Assembly: GCA_905221605.1 (NCBI GenBank)
Contig: CAJNDS010002375.1
Span: 224,001 to 288,000, forward strand
From: Symbiodinium natans
Lineage: Eukaryota; Sar; Dinophyceae; Suessiales; Symbiodiniaceae
DNA length: 64,000 nucleotides
Reading direction: 5' to 3'
In this document: one piece after another, positions 10,081 through 21,999 of the stretch
How positions within the stretch are numbered: the stretch's first letter is position 1
How the letters are laid out: each line of letters opens with the position of its first letter
Position numbers and translations under genes: made by a program
Notes under the pieces: model-generated
Told to the model about the DNA's origin: nothing
Database searches by the model: none
What the model saw: the letters and a program-made list of their open reading frames with translations, nothing else

Positions 10081-10204
10081 TTGGGATGTTCCCCCAGTAA
10101 ACTAACAGTCCTAAAATGTCCTAAACTAACAGTCCTTCATGGGGATGACAGTAATTCCCAATGAAGGACTGTTAGTATAAGGGGGGGGGGGGGGGACATC
10201 CCAA
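10081..10204. mobile_element. Family-A MITE with internal duplication
   Basis: TIRs TTGGGATGTTCCCCC / reverse; the motif CTAACAGTCCT occurs twice near the left end and a poly-G tract is expanded at the right. Flanks ATTAATACT and ATAGATACT match at 7 of 9. Confidence 0.8.
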
Positions 10205-10212
10205 TAGATACT

Positions 10213-10314
10213 CCTTAAACCCTACCCTAAACCCTAAACCCTAAACCCTAAACCCCTAAACCCTAAACCCTGAACCCTAAACCCTAAACCCTAAACCCTA
10301 AACCCTAAACCCTA
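10213..10314. repeat. Interstitial telomeric array, CCCTAAA
   Basis: About 14 units, followed in opposite orientation by 10400-10464 (TTTAGGG variants). Confidence 0.95.
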
Positions 10315-10462
10315 GCCGGACCCCACTTGCGGTGCCAGGCAACTCCGAGGCTCGGGAGGTGCTGTCCCCCTCCACCTCCGAGACCAAAAGACGTAGGAGG
10401 GTTTAGGGTTTGGGGTTTAGGGTTTGGGTTTAGGGTTTAGGGTTTAGGGGTTAGGGGTTTAG

Positions 10463-10512
10463 GGTCACCCGCTTAGCTGACCTTGCGGACACTCTGCAGG
10501 GAACGTAGGAGG
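10463..10512. repeat. Repeat-D cassette beside telomeric array
   Basis: TCACCCGCTTAGCTGACC, then CACTCTGCAGGGAACGTAGG, between two TTTAGGG stretches. Related cassettes: 12640-12700, 24919-24955, 31622-31650, 44103-44160. Confidence 0.5.
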
Positions 10513-11604
10513 GTTTGGGGTTCAGGGATTTTAGAGTTTAGGGCGTTAGGGGTTTTTTATCGCTCACACTCGGAGAAAGGGGAGGCATAGTGTCAATCAG
10601 TCACGATTGAAATTCTCCATCGGCCGTGCCCCACATAGAACATGCTCTGAGAAAGTTTTCCAGACATCTGCAATCCCGGAAATCACACTATTGCACATGC
10701 AGATCCTCTGAGAACCCCTCTCCGCGACTGGTGGGGAAATTTCAACTGGAGATTTCGAACAGGGGCCAGGGGAAATCTCCTTGCACGTAACCTGAAACCT
10801 AAAACCTCAAACCCTAAACCCCAACCCCAATCCTGCGGGGGGGGGTTGGGTGAACAGGCACCATATTCATGGTGCTCCTATAAAGCACGTTCTGCGATTC
10901 TTCGATAGTATAGCCCTTCCCAACCCCGCCCCCCTAAACTGGATTGTTGACTGTCATCCCCCTTCAACTTTTGTTTTCACGTTGGAAATCCTGCTCTTCG
11001 TATGAAGGCTCCTCTATATATATATATATATACATATATATATAGATATAGATAGATAGAATCAATTTAGGGCAAGTGGGGGGGGGTCCTCATTAAAGGT
11101 AACAAGCGTTTGCCCTCAAAATCTCCAAAGGCCTTATATACACCTGGCCTGCAGAGCAGCGGCCACGGCCGTCTGCATCTCGGCCGCGTGTCCGCCCGGC
11201 ACTGTCTGAAGGAGCACCTGCGGCCCTAAACCCTAAGCTGGCCCTAAACCAAAAGATCGGGTTTTGGAGAACCATGTTTGGCTCTCGGGTCACGGCTTGT
11301 GAATTCAGGCTTAATTGGAGAACCACGCTAGTCCACAAAACAAGTCAAGAGTTTGTACCTATACACATACACACACATATGTGTACATATACATACATAT
11401 ATATATATATATAGACGCTATATATATCTCTCTCTTTCAATCTGCGATATTCTTTGAGTTCTTTGTTTGACTGTTTTCACATGGTCTCCTTTGTTTAAGG
11501 TTGGGTACGTGTTGGCTTTGGGCCATGAAGCTGACAAGCTGCCAGAGCCTACGTCCTGGTTCAATTTGAGTTGTGGGGTTCAGGGTCTACATAAACTCAA
11601 GGGA

Positions 11605-11762
11605 CTCTACTTTGGACCCCTACGGCTGTACCCTTGGGTTTGGGGATGCTGTTTTAAGATTCCGAAAAGAGAAACTCAAGGGCCGTATTCAGAGTATACT
11701 AATAAGGGGACCTTCTGGGGTTCAACCTTAGGGGGGGGGGTGTACGAGTCTTAATCCCTTGA
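11605..11762. repeat. Dispersed repeat G, copy 1
   Basis: Blocks GGACCCC, GATTCCGAA, AAGGGGACCTTCTGGGGTTC and GGGGTGTACGAGTCTTAAT recur in order at 28345-28496. Confidence 0.5.
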
Positions 11763-11880
11763 CAAACCCTGACAGAAAGGTTAAGCCGCCAGACACAAAC
11801 AACAGAATCTCTGACAACATTTAGGAAGCCCTAGCCAAGGAATGTAAAAACAACGCAAAGAAACACTCGGAAAGCCCCCA

Positions 11881-12160
11881 AAACCCAAACCCCTAAAGCC
11901 CTCAACCCCTGAACCCCCAAACCCCAAACCCTAAGTTGCTAAACCCTAAACCCCAAAACCCAAGCCCTATACCCCAAACCCTAACCCCCATATGGCCCTA
12001 ACCCTAAACCCCAAAACTCCAAACCCCTTTTGCAACTGGACTCCAAATCCCTACACCCCAAACCTAAACCCTAAACCCCTAAACCCCTAAACCCCTAAAC
12101 CCCTAAACCCCTAAACCCCAAACCCCAAACCCCAAACCCCAAACCCTAAACCCCAAACCC
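11881..12160. repeat. Degenerate telomeric tract, CCCYAAA
   Basis: 280 bp of imperfect units with CCCCAAA, CCCTAAA and CCCCTAAA interspersed. Confidence 0.9.
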
Positions 12161-12379
12161 GAAAGCTCTAACGAAAGCTCCGGCCTCGGCAGTGGCTGCG
12201 GGCACGGCGCCGGTGCCGCCGTGTTTCGGGGGCTCCGGGGGGCCCGACCTCGGGCTCCTCTTAGGGTTGAGGGCTCACATATCATACATATGATGCAAGA
12301 ATATGTATCTGTAAATTTGCAAGTATATAGATAGCACAGTGTATATACTATATGCTATGCAAGATAGTATATATATATT

Positions 12380-12443
12380 TACATACACACATACATACAT
12401 ACATACATACATACATACATACATACATACATACATACATACA

Positions 12444-12475
<32 letters not shown>
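12380..12475. repeat. CATA microsatellite
   Basis: About 24 units of ACAT. AT-rich sequence follows to 12555. Confidence 0.95.
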
Positions 12476-12639
12476 ATGTAAGAAATGTATGTATGTCATG
12501 GGATATATAATGGATTTAATATTTAAATGATATTACGTATTACATATTATGTCTTCTGGGGTTTAAGGATTGAGGGCTCCGACTCTCTTCGGTGCCATGC
12601 CGCTCTGATGCGGTTCATGCTTTGGGTTTAGGGTTTAGG

Positions 12640-12700
12640 GTTTTCTTTTTGCCACCCGCCTAGCAGACCCCCAATGGGATCACTCCGCAGCGAACAGGGT
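12640..12700. repeat. Repeat-D cassette beside telomeric array
   Basis: TTTTTGCCACCCGCCTAGCA, then CACTCCGCAGCGAACAGGG, flanked by TTTAGGG on both sides. Confidence 0.5.
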
Positions 12701-13143
12701 CTAGGGCTTAGGGTTTCGGGTTTCAGGTTTAGGGTTCAGGGCACGGGTTTAGGATTTCGGGTTTAGGGTTTAGGGTTCAGGGCACGGGTTTGGCGCGTTG
12801 GTCCTCGCCAGAACGCTGGCAATGAGCTGTGGATGCACCTCACCCAAAGAGTAGGATTCCCCTACAATAAGGACCCCAATAAGTACCCTTAACTTCGGAA
12901 ACCCCCATGAAGCCACCCGGAACCCTACAAACCTTAAACCCTACCTACACCCTCGATGCCTCGACCCTGAAGCCCCCGGCAACCTAGGAATGAAGAGTCA
13001 TGAAGAGGCCCCGTCTTGCGTCGCACAACTGTGCAAGGCAACAGCAGCTGAGGGAACACATGCAAACAAGGGCACAAACTCCTCAACCTCAGCCTTGAGA
13101 ACTTAGCCAGTTTCCCAACCTCAACCCTTCGATTGATTAGAAT

Positions 13144-13246
13144 TTGGGACGTTCCCCGCGATACTAGCAGTCCTTAATGGGGATGACAATAGGGTACTAT
13201 GTTTAATCCTTATTAAGGACTGTGAGCATAAGGGGGAACATCCCAA
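13144..13246. mobile_element. Family-A MITE
   Basis: TTGGGACGTTCCCCGCGATA to GGGGGAACATCCCAA. Flanks ATTAGAAT and ATGAGAAT match at 7 of 8. Confidence 0.85.
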
Positions 13247-14866
13247 ATGAGAATGCCTGAAAGCTACGCTTCGCTAGGATCCCATACTAACAACCAGCAA
13301 CAGTGTGAGTTCCTCGCTGGCCAGAAACGATCTGTGGTCGCGTAACATCAAAGAAGCGCCGCTCAGAGTGCGAGTCACCTGAATCTCTGAAAAAATGTCG
13401 AAGCCCTCGCCAAACATGTCCTTTCTGTGGCACATTGGGTCCTACTGGATCTTAACTTCCTAGCCCACTACAAGCGATGCTACACACGATTTGTTCGAGA
13501 CGGATCGAAGGCCCCCAAAACCTCGTTGATTTGTTGGCGTTGCAGCTATGGACGACTGCGACTCCTTCCAATCAGACATGCTATGCTGTGTCCCGCTGAA
13601 ACCTGTAGAGGCTTCACTGCAGAGTCAGGCAGTCAGGCACCAAGTGGGGAGGCCTACACAGGCTGGAGTTAGGTGATCCGAGGTGGGCACCTCACATATG
13701 CCAAACACTGCCTTAAACTAATTGCGAGAGGTCCTGCGAATCGCTCATGAAAGGCCCAGGGAGGACCACAATGAAAAGGTCCGGCCGTTCCTGCACCAGA
13801 AGACATCTCGCACGTCAGCCCTGAAGGTCCAAAACCAAAACCCTTTGCTTACCCCGCCACCCCTTACTTGGTGTACCTTTTCAACCCGTCCCTGCTGTGA
13901 CGTATCACCCGGGGACTCCTAAAAACACCCTTCAAGTGATTTCCGGGTCTAATGTAGGGGCCTGAATAGTTGGAATAGGGTTTTGGGGCTATTAAAGGGG
14001 ATAGTACTAGTAAATATTCCGACCCCTATAGTGCGCCCGATCCTTCCCGATTCTCCGGGCGATCTGCGATGCCAGGTCGGCCGGGTCAGCCGGCCATGCA
14101 GCATGCCCCTGGCAGGCATCGCTGAGAACCTGGAGACGGTGGGCTTAAATTCCAGAAGCCTCGTTGCGCCCCGACTCGGATGGGGTGCTCGAACTGCGAG
14201 TGACAGACTTTGATTGAAGATTGACCTGCACAAGCTCAGCAGCCATGCTTCAACAAATGAAGGCCCTAAGAAAATGCAACAAGTTGGACTTCGTTTGGAG
14301 CCGTTGCTTCCCTTCCTTGCAACCCCAGACTCTTTTTACGCCTGTCCAAATCCTCCATACCCAACAATGTCAGGCACCATGGCCATGTAAAGCCTAAACC
14401 CTATGAACCTAAACCCTAGATCCAACAGATGTTAGTGCTCTCTCTCTCTGTCTCTCTTCTCCCCCCCCCCCCCCCCCCCTTCGTCCCCTCCGGCGGGGAA
14501 GAGGGGGGGGGGCGGGTGGGGCGCGTTCAGTGGTCTGCGACGACGGCTGGGCTTCTACTGCATTACTTAGCCCTTCGAAAGCGCAGCGCTGTCAACGCCC
14601 AGGCTCAAACGTTCTTTCTTTACCTCTTTAACTTCTTTATTAATTCTTTCCTTATTTCTTTCTTTATTTATTTTTTGTTTCTGTTTCTCTTTCAGTCATT
14701 TGTTCTTTCTCCGTGGCTTTCCTTTTCGTGCTTTCTTTCTTTCATTCTTTTTCTCTGTCTGTGCAGGCTGGAAGCTCGCTGAAGAAGCTGCAGCTCGGGC
14801 GGCCGGGCACGAGGCGAGTGGCGCAGAACAGTGGCAGCCATTGCTCACAGCATAATAAAAGGAGTA

Positions 14867-14942
14867 TTGGGATGTTCCCCCTTATACTAACAGTCCTTAT
14901 TAGGGACTGGACTAAAACCCCTATTAAGGACCGTTGGTATGG
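14867..14942. mobile_element. Family-A MITE, right end missing
   Basis: It begins TTGGGATGTTCCCCCTTATA; the second arm stops at GGACCGTTGGTAT. Confidence 0.7.
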
Positions 14943-15268
14943 TATCTGCTACCTGCTAGACGATATTTGCTGAAGTTGTATGTCTTTGTTATTTTTATTG
15001 TAGTGACTCCAGAATTCCGGCCGAAGATGTCAGCCATGGAACGGAAATTCACTACAAGTCTTCCAGGCCGCTTTCATCTAAACCCTAAACCCTAAACCCT
15101 AGACCCTAGACCCGAAACCCTAAACCCTAAACGCTAAACCCTAAACCGCTGCTCTTCCAGCTCGGCTTCACCCCTCTAGAGAACCCCGCAGAAACAAACC
15201 TCCAAGACCACCCGAGTGTGGGGTGTAGGGTGTAGGGTTTAGGGTTTAGGGCGGCTAAATGCATGTGC

Positions 15269-15401
15269 TGGGATGTTCACCCTTGTACTAACAGCCCTTA
15301 ATAGGGATTGTAGTACACCCCATTGTAATCTTTCATCGGGATTATCGTACCTCCATTATAATCCCTAAAAAGAACTCTAAGTATAGGCGGGGACATCCCA
15401 A
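15269..15401. mobile_element. Family-A MITE with perfect target duplication
   Basis: TGGGATGTTCACCCTTGTAC to GGGGACATCCCA. GCATGTGCT is present exactly on both sides (15261-15269 and 15403-15411). Confidence 0.85.
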
Positions 15402-16459
15402 GGCATGTGCTGCACCAGCCCGGGTAACTTCGTTGGCAGTATGCCGACCATTCTTGCAGATTATCGTTTCCCCGGGATCCAGTCAAAATGCCCCGTCTTC
15501 TGGACAACTCTGAGAATAGGGGAGGGGAATGGAGGGGAGAGGGCGGGGGCGGAAACTTGAAAGTTCCAATCGGCTGGCCACTTCGTCCTGCTCCTCCGAA
15601 GGGGGAAGCGCTTGCTGCGACCAGTGTGTCGCAGCCGACGGGAGCAGCACCACCCGCTCGAAGTCGGCAAACTTGCCTTCAGGTGGAGTGAGGGATGCAG
15701 GAGCTGCTTTACTGGCCATCCATGAGCTCGGAAACTGATTTGTATGGCTGCCTGCTTGTTCTACGACATTGCACACGCATGCTTTGCCACAGCTGCAAAA
15801 GCCCATGAACCCTATCCCTCAACCCTGACCCCTAAAACCCTCAACCATGCAACATTGTAAACCACCTCAGCAGGCGCAGTTTTCCAAATCCAAACTCAAC
15901 TTCCCAAAGCTAGAGGCCCGAGAACCCTCGAGCTCCACACTGACCGCTAAACCTTATACTACTATATGCTCTAGTACTATTCAGTGATTGTACTCGCACA
16001 TATATACATATAGACATATGTTTTCTTTCAATTGCTAGGAGTATACGAAGAAAGTGTTTTTTTGTTTTCTCGCGCTCTCTCTCTCTCTCTGCCGTGCGCC
16101 CCGCTACGCAACGGCACGAAAAAACAGGATAGGCTTAATTTACGACCATATGGTGATTATATCATTTATGTTAAACTGATATGTTTTTTATAATATTTTG
16201 CTATCTATACTACTCTTAATACGAATCCTGAAGCAGCCAGCGTGCCCAGGACCGCGGGCGCCGCCATTGGCGCCGCCATGGGCGCCGCCGGCGCAGCCCC
16301 TCGCGCCCCGCGGGCAGCCACGCCGGGAGACCTGGGCAAAAGGGCGCTCCATGAGGGTTTAGGGTTTAGGGTTCAGGGTTTAGGAGTGGTTCAGGGGATG
16401 TTGCCATGGGGTTTCTTGGGGAGCTCTGAATGGGTTTAGGGTCGGCTCTGGGTCCGCAG

Positions 16460-16524
16460 GATGGAAGAGCGATCGAGAGCGCGAGAGAGCGAGAGGGAGA
16501 GAGAGCGAGCGAGAGAGAGGGAGC

Positions 16525-16561
<37 letters not shown>

Positions 16562-16574
16562 CGAGCGAGAGAGC

Positions 16575-16608
<34 letters not shown>

Positions 16609-16660
16609 GAGAGCGAGCGAGCGAGAAGAGGAGAGAGAGGACCGGGAGAAAGAAATAGAG
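16460..16660. repeat. GA-rich (GAGAGC) microsatellite
   Basis: Runs of GA and GAGC; the source of Arg/Glu and Leu/Ser low-complexity ORFs. Confidence 0.95.
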
Positions 16661-16877
16661 AGACAGCGATCATGATAGCAGGGTTTTTTTGCTTGAGGGG
16701 GTTCATCTGTTTAATCTCACTGATCACTTGAGCTGAAACCCTCTCAACGCAGCAATCTGATCTCCAACCGCGCATCAAGTCCATGCCGAAGCACGCGCTG
16801 GCATGCCGTTTTGGTGGTTCCGCCTCTGTTGCTCCTCTGGTTGGCAGGTATCACCCCAAACCCTCTCGACCCTAATT

Positions 16878-17003
16878 ACTTGAAGGTTCATGGGTAGTTG
16901 TAAGTAGGGCTATAAGTTATACGTACCCTAAATAAGGTTACAACCAGTTATGCTGATAGTTACCCGACTTATACATACCACTTGCAGTTTCCCATGAACT
17001 TCC
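16878..17003. mobile_element. Family-B MITE (B2), right end degraded
   Basis: It begins CTTGAAGGTTCATGGGTAGT after TA and ends near CCCATGAACTTC without the terminal CAAG. Confidence 0.75.
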
Positions 17004-18050
17004 GCCGTGTTGTGGGATCATGTGCGCCTGTGGGCAGGCCCCTCAGCCTTGTCCCTGACCGAGTTGGCTTCTGAGGGACACAATATTGAAGGATCCCTGC
17101 TACGACCTCGCGAGTAGGCTGAGCGGCCGAGAGGGGCTGGCGCAACAAACCACTTGCCATATAATATAGCTGTAGGTAGCTGTCATGTTGCTCACTAACA
17201 TGTAGCCAATGAGCGTGAAATGCCGACATGTAGTCTGTGTGACATCAGCGGGTTTCCGCTTCAGACCCTAGTCGTGACTACAGTTTTTGACCGGAACAGG
17301 AGTCCGAAACGGCCGTTCCTGAACCAACCATCCAACATCAATCGCGAGGCCTGAAATTCAACCTGCAACCACCCAAGCCGCTCTATCAGATGGCACTTGA
17401 ACAATAATTTGCCTTCAGCTCATACGTGTGCCCCTTTCCCATCACAAGCACGTACATGCCCCCGCCATAACCCCTAGCGCAAGTGTGCAGCTTTGTGTCC
17501 TGCACCGCGGCTGGGCGCCGTCGGTCCTGAGCTCCAAGCAGCGGAAGTTCTTGCACCCTGAAGGTCGCAGTGCTAAGCCCTTTCTCTCGGAACAGGCGCA
17601 CTGGACATGAGCTTCCTCCGAAAACCTCCTTTAAAAAGATGCCTTAAACGCAATGAATGAAAGCCCTCTCAAAGCCCCGCCCAATTAAAAGCAAGACCAC
17701 CCGCAAGAGCCCCCGCCCCACAAAGAAGCTTGCCCTGACAACGCCGCCACAAAGGAGCACCCTGAAGAGCCCCTGGCCCTCAAAAGCCCCTCACCCTGTC
17801 CCCCTCCCCCCCGACAAAGCTTCAAAACCCTTAACTGCTGAAACTACCTAAACCCTAAACCCTAAAGCCCTAAACCCTAAACCCCACCCCAACTGCAGCC
17901 CTGGTAGCGGCTGGCAGAGTCCGGGGGCGGCCGAGGCCCGGCTGCGCTGCGGCTGCGCCGGGAAGCCGGCGTCTCGGGCGGCCTTTTGGGGGTTTAATCG
18001 CTCACACTCGGACAAGCCAGGCGAGGCACACAGGTTCCACGCCTTTTGGG

Positions 18051-18123
18051 GGTTTAGGGTTTAGGGTTTAGGGTTTAGGGTTTAGGGTTTAGGGTTTAGG
18101 GTTTAGGGTTTAGGGTTTAGGGG
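18051..18123. repeat. Interstitial telomeric array, TTTAGGG
   Basis: Ten clean units. A short sequence ATCGCTCACACTCGGA beside it (17997) also occurs beside telomeric sequence at 10559. Confidence 0.95.
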
Positions 18124-18137
18124 AGGATTTGGACGCG

Positions 18138-18260
18138 CTTGAAGGTTCATGGGCAGTTCAAAGCAGGGTAGAAGTAGCATAAATAAGGCTATAGCCAGTC
18201 ATAAGCATAGTTATGCTACTGCTATATAAGCCCACATATAACTACCCATGAACCTCCAAG
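18138..18260. mobile_element. Family-B MITE (B2)
   Basis: CTTGAAGGTTCATGGGCAGTT to CCCATGAACCTCCAAG. TA duplication is not visible here (GCG / TGT flanks). It lies just downstream of a telomeric array. Confidence 0.8.
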
Positions 18261-20456
18261 TGTTTGTGTTGCTGGGAGGTGTTTGGTGGGATTCTATACT
18301 GCTTCTTGTGATCTTGGTTGCAGAAAGAGAAGAGAACTCGTCTCTCCAATTCTCGACACTCGCTTCGGCGGTGGCCTTGTGCATCAGAGGTTCCCACATG
18401 GATTCCGGGATCCCCTCATCAGGCGGCCCCTGTGCTTTCCTGTGTTTCGAGGCCCTCTACCAAAAACCCAGCCCCCGTCTTGTTGTTGGCCTTACCGCGT
18501 GTTTTCTGTGAACGCCCCAGGTGCGGAAAGCATCTGTGCGCAGGGATGCTGATGCTCCATGCATGTAATGTTGAAGGGCAACTCGGGCCGACGCTGAGGC
18601 GGCTGAGAGGCGGCAGCGGCCACGACCTGCTGGGGGTGGGATGCAGTGGTCGTTGTCAAAGCAACTGGTGCTGTTCCTGGTAAACGTTCCACACCGAGAC
18701 CTCGGCCCGCGTCGTCACACATTCATGTTGTGTTGAACACATCAAAAGTCGGTAACCCACCGAGCCCAGGCTCCTTTGGGTAATTACCCACCACTCGAAG
18801 CAATCGAAAAGAAGCCCTTTGCGGGCCTGCTCGAGACCAGCCCTCTTTTTGCATGGAAAAGGATGTCCTTAAAGTCCGGAAACTACACGGTCTAGGAACT
18901 CCCTCCATGCCAAAAAAATTCCCGTTTACAGCCCTGTGGAGGACCTGCGCTGCATCGACAAGACGGGCCAAAGCCGCCGCAAAGTCCGGGGCCTGCTGTC
19001 GAGCAGGTCTAGGAGTATAAAGACTTGTTGGGGGCTCGGATTTTTTCCGTAGCGCTTCTTGAAGGTTCGGTTGAGGGTTTAGGGTTTAGAGTTCGAGTTT
19101 AGGGCTGTTTAGGGTTTAGGGTTTAGGGGTTTAGCCGGTTTGGGCTTGGGGCTTTTGCCTGGGTCCCAAATTCTTGGCCAACTGCCACAACTTCCGCCGA
19201 ACCGCAGTCGAGATGGGGGTTCGTAGTTTAAAGGGTGCTGAGCTACTCATGAACACTAGTTCATGGTTGGGATAATCATAAAAAATGGGTGTTTAAGTAC
19301 CCTTAAAAATGTAAAATGGTACCCAACTATGACACAGAACAGGACCCCTTATGAAAAGGAGCCCCTTAAAAAGCGACCCGCAGAACCACCCCTGGATTCA
19401 TCGCGGCCTTCACACCCAAGCGATCCACATGCATTCCCAGAGAAAGGCTTAATTATATTCTTCATCCAGCACAGACTACGTCTGGCAAGGCGCGTCAGAG
19501 AAAAAGGTGCTTCTTTTGTTTGGTGACCACTGGGCCATGGTAGGCGTGCGCTTCAGGGGTTGGGCCCTGGAAGTTGTGCTCTTGCACCTTCCTGAACAGC
19601 ATTAGTAGGAAATGCAGTCGTACTACGATGAGGGACGACGATGATTACTACGATTACGACTACAGCAGGGTTGGGGCTTCCAAGGCCGTGTACGTATCCC
19701 CCTTAAGACCCACCTTGAACCCTAAACCCCAGCCGCGGAATTCAAAGTGTCTCAAAGCTAAGGCAGTGGAAGGTTGTGCTGCGGCTGCTTTTGCTGTTTT
19801 TAAGTTCGGCTTCGGGGCTTCTAGGTCGGCCATGAATTTCATCTGGGGCGCAGGCCTTGGGCTTAGGGCGGCTTAGGGTTTAGGACTCTCCTGGCTCAAA
19901 GGGCTTTGAGGGCTTGGGTTGAAAGCTTGTCGGGTTTCGGGGCAAGGGCTTGCTTTTCGGGTTTTAGGGGTTGTTCCAGGTGATGCTTACAGGTATTTAC
20001 TACACCCCCTAAACCGGGCCTGGCTCGGAACTGAAGAAGGGTTTGGACCTGCTTGGCTCGGGGTCTTGGCTGCCGGTTGCTCACTGCCTGGGCTCAGCAA
20101 TTCGTAGGTTCCCCAAGACTGGCTTTCTTGAGGGGGTCCTGGAATCACGTGGGGCAGAATACGCTTCAGGCACCACAAAGGCTGCCCAAGTGAGAAGATT
20201 TCGGGGGCACAAGCTAGGGCTTACAAGTCCCAACGCTGAAAAATGCTGTATCCTTCTCGGCGAAGCCACTCGCAGTAAAGTACGTGAACATACGAATCAT
20301 CGCTGTAAGATGATCTGGTAAAACAAGACAGAACCCGGCGAAACATGACAACCTGATTTTATGACATATGTTGGCACTGGGAGCATCTACAAACGTCAAG
20401 GGCCAGGGTAGTAGTTCCACTTCTTCGTCTTCTTCTTCCTCCTCCTGATTGACGTG

Positions 20457-20860
20457 TCACCGAAAAAGTGCCCTCCGAATCTCCAAAAGCTGGGTCAAGC
20501 TGCACTGCTCCGCCGGGGCCGGCTCGGAACGTGGCGCCCGGGGCACGCAGGGGCGGCCTTCCTTCGGAAGTGCCCGCGCTTCTGGCAGCTTCTTGGGCTT
20601 AGGCTCTGGGCACTCGGCTGGGACAGGCAAGGTGGCGCTCGGCACACAGGGGGACGCTGGGCGGGGGCCCGCCTTTGCGGGAGTTGGTGGGGTCTGCTGA
20701 GTCTGCTGTGCCCGTTTTGGGCTCGGCGTGCTGGACACTGGGGCGGCTGGGGGAGGAACACTGGGTCGCTTGTCGGGCGTTCCACGCCGGATCAGGGATC
20801 CGGAAACGGCCTTCTCCTGCAGCTCCACTGCTCTTGTTGAGCTGGGACCACCCGTCCTGG
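20457..20860 (-). CDS. Pro/Ala-rich coding exon, unknown protein
   Basis: The minus frame is open for about 135 codons after an acceptor CCCCAG|GACGG. It reads AVELQEKAVSGSLIRRGTPD, then KRPSVPPPAAPVSSTPSPKR, AECPEPKPKKLPEARALPKE and PAEQCSLTQLLEIRRALFR. It is a disordered, proline-rich, basic segment with no recognised domain. Immediately downstream (20450-20380) the minus strand encodes an acidic run (QEEEEDEEVELLPWP), which may be the next exon. Plus-strand frames here are open too but Trp/Gly/Arg-rich and less protein-like. Confidence 0.45.
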
Positions 20861-20999
20861 GGCGTGAGCGAAAAAACACAAAGCAGTGGATGACAGAAAA
20901 ACTGGAACAAACCCGAATTATCAAACACGTTCTCCCAAATCAGCCCAGGTTCGCAAGGTTCGGCTGTGCCGGGCGTGCCTGCTGCAGGTCTGGAGGCTT

Positions 21000-21104
21000 T
21001 GGCTTCGATGTGCTAAGCTGCGTCTTCACGGGCGACGGGGTCGTGGCGTCGTCCAAGGAAGCTCGGATAGTCGGAACGTTCATGTCCGAGTGCACCAGCG
21101 CCTC
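21000..21104 (-). CDS. Coding exon upstream of the Pro-rich exon
   Basis: Acceptor GACAG|GAGGCG at 21104. It reads EALVHSDMNVPTIRASLDDA, then TTPSPVKTQLSTSKPKPPDL, similar in composition to the exon at 20457-20860 and likely part of the same gene. A GC donor after CAGCAG is possible near 20980. Frame continuity to the next exon was not achieved, so a small exon may be missing. Confidence 0.4.
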
Positions 21105-21434
21105 CTGTCATGAACCAGGCAGAACTGGGTTCAGGTTGGCTCTTTGGCAGGTGGCTCCTGAAAGCCCCCAGCTTTGCAACAGAAGACGCACCACACATCC
21201 AACTTTCAGGTCAACGCTGCGATTTTGACAAAGGAATCTCCGGGAAGCTACAGGACACGGCCAAGCCGAAATCACTCTCGCAAATCACACGAGCTGACTC
21301 GTCCCGAAAAACCAAAAGGATGATGAAACTGCGTAAATGAAAGTAAGGACTCTAAGACCTGAACCCGAGAACTCCTCAAGTCCTATAGCTAAAGCAAACC
21401 CTAAACCCCGAGGCATCACACCCCCCCAAGCCCT

Positions 21435-21554
21435 AGACTTCTGAGAACCGTCATCAAGTCCAACCAGCCCGATAACGACCCGAAGTCGAAATCCTCGAGC
21501 GACGGCATGGCCATCCGTGCTGTGTCCACCCGCTTCCTGAGGACTTACTTGGAG
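21435..21554 (+). CDS. Penultimate exon of a plus-strand gene; donor inside a MITE TIR
   Basis: The open frame reads RLLRTVIKSNQPDNDPKSKS, then SSDGMAIRAVSTRFLRTYLE. No family is recognised. The last seven bases (CTTGGAG) belong to the left TIR of the family-B MITE, and the GT donor is the next two bases of the TIR. The 5' edge is uncertain because CCCTAAA repeats lie just upstream. Confidence 0.45.
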
Positions 21555-21676
21555 GTTCATGGTACTTAGTAGCCAATGATAACTGTACTTATAACTGTAC
21601 TTATAAGCCCCCTAACTGCCCGAATGTGGTTATAAGTACAGTTATAATTGGTTACTAAGTACCGTGAACCTTCAAG
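21548..21676. mobile_element. Family-B MITE (B1)
   Basis: 129 bp, TIRs CTTGGAGGTTCATGGTACTTA / reverse, TA on both sides. It follows coding sequence directly and appears to supply that exon's donor. Confidence 0.85.
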
Positions 21677-21703
21677 TAGGGCTTAGGGATGTTTGTAGTT
21701 CAG

Positions 21704-21757
21704 GCTGTGCTTGAAGGGTCGCGGGTAGCTAGAGGGCATGACGCAAATAGCATGTAG
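21704..21757 (+). CDS. Terminal exon (18 codons with stop)
   Basis: Acceptor GTTCAG|GCTG in phase 0, reading AVLEGSRVARGHDANSM and a stop. It joins in frame to the exon ending at 21554; the intron between (21555-21703) is almost wholly the MITE. It is short, so chance is possible. Confidence 0.35.
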   Translation, partial: AVLEGSRVARGHDANSM

Positions 21758-21999
21758 CTTAGAGATTACAATCAACCCTAAACCCTAAACCCTAAACCCT
21801 AGACCCTAAACCCCAAACCCTAAACCCTTTCCAGGCTTTTGGAACCCCCAAGCCAAAGTCCTGGGGGGGTACTGACATGAGTAGTTCGGAGGGTGGCTTT
21901 TAGGGGTAAGCCGGAAGCCCAAAGGCGGCTCTTGGAAGGGTGGGCTTAGGCTTGGGGTTGAGGGTTTCTTTCGCTCCCGCATAGGGTTTAGGGTTTAGG

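Larger units (their letters stand above)
8900..13100. other. Repeat-rich region, no supported gene
   Basis: Telomeric arrays, two family-A MITEs, repeat-D cassettes and repeat G. ORFs here are short and composition-biased. I see no exon I would defend. Confidence 0.6.

Noticed and set aside
16380-16784. Arg/Glu- or Leu/Ser-rich ORFs resembling SR proteins
   Set aside because: GA microsatellite; frames are open on both strands only because of the repeat.
18248-18722. Coding frames right after the family-B MITE at 18.1 kb as a third introner host
   Set aside because: Upstream of the element lies a telomeric array with no coding frame, there is no TA duplication, and three frames on both strands are open downstream.
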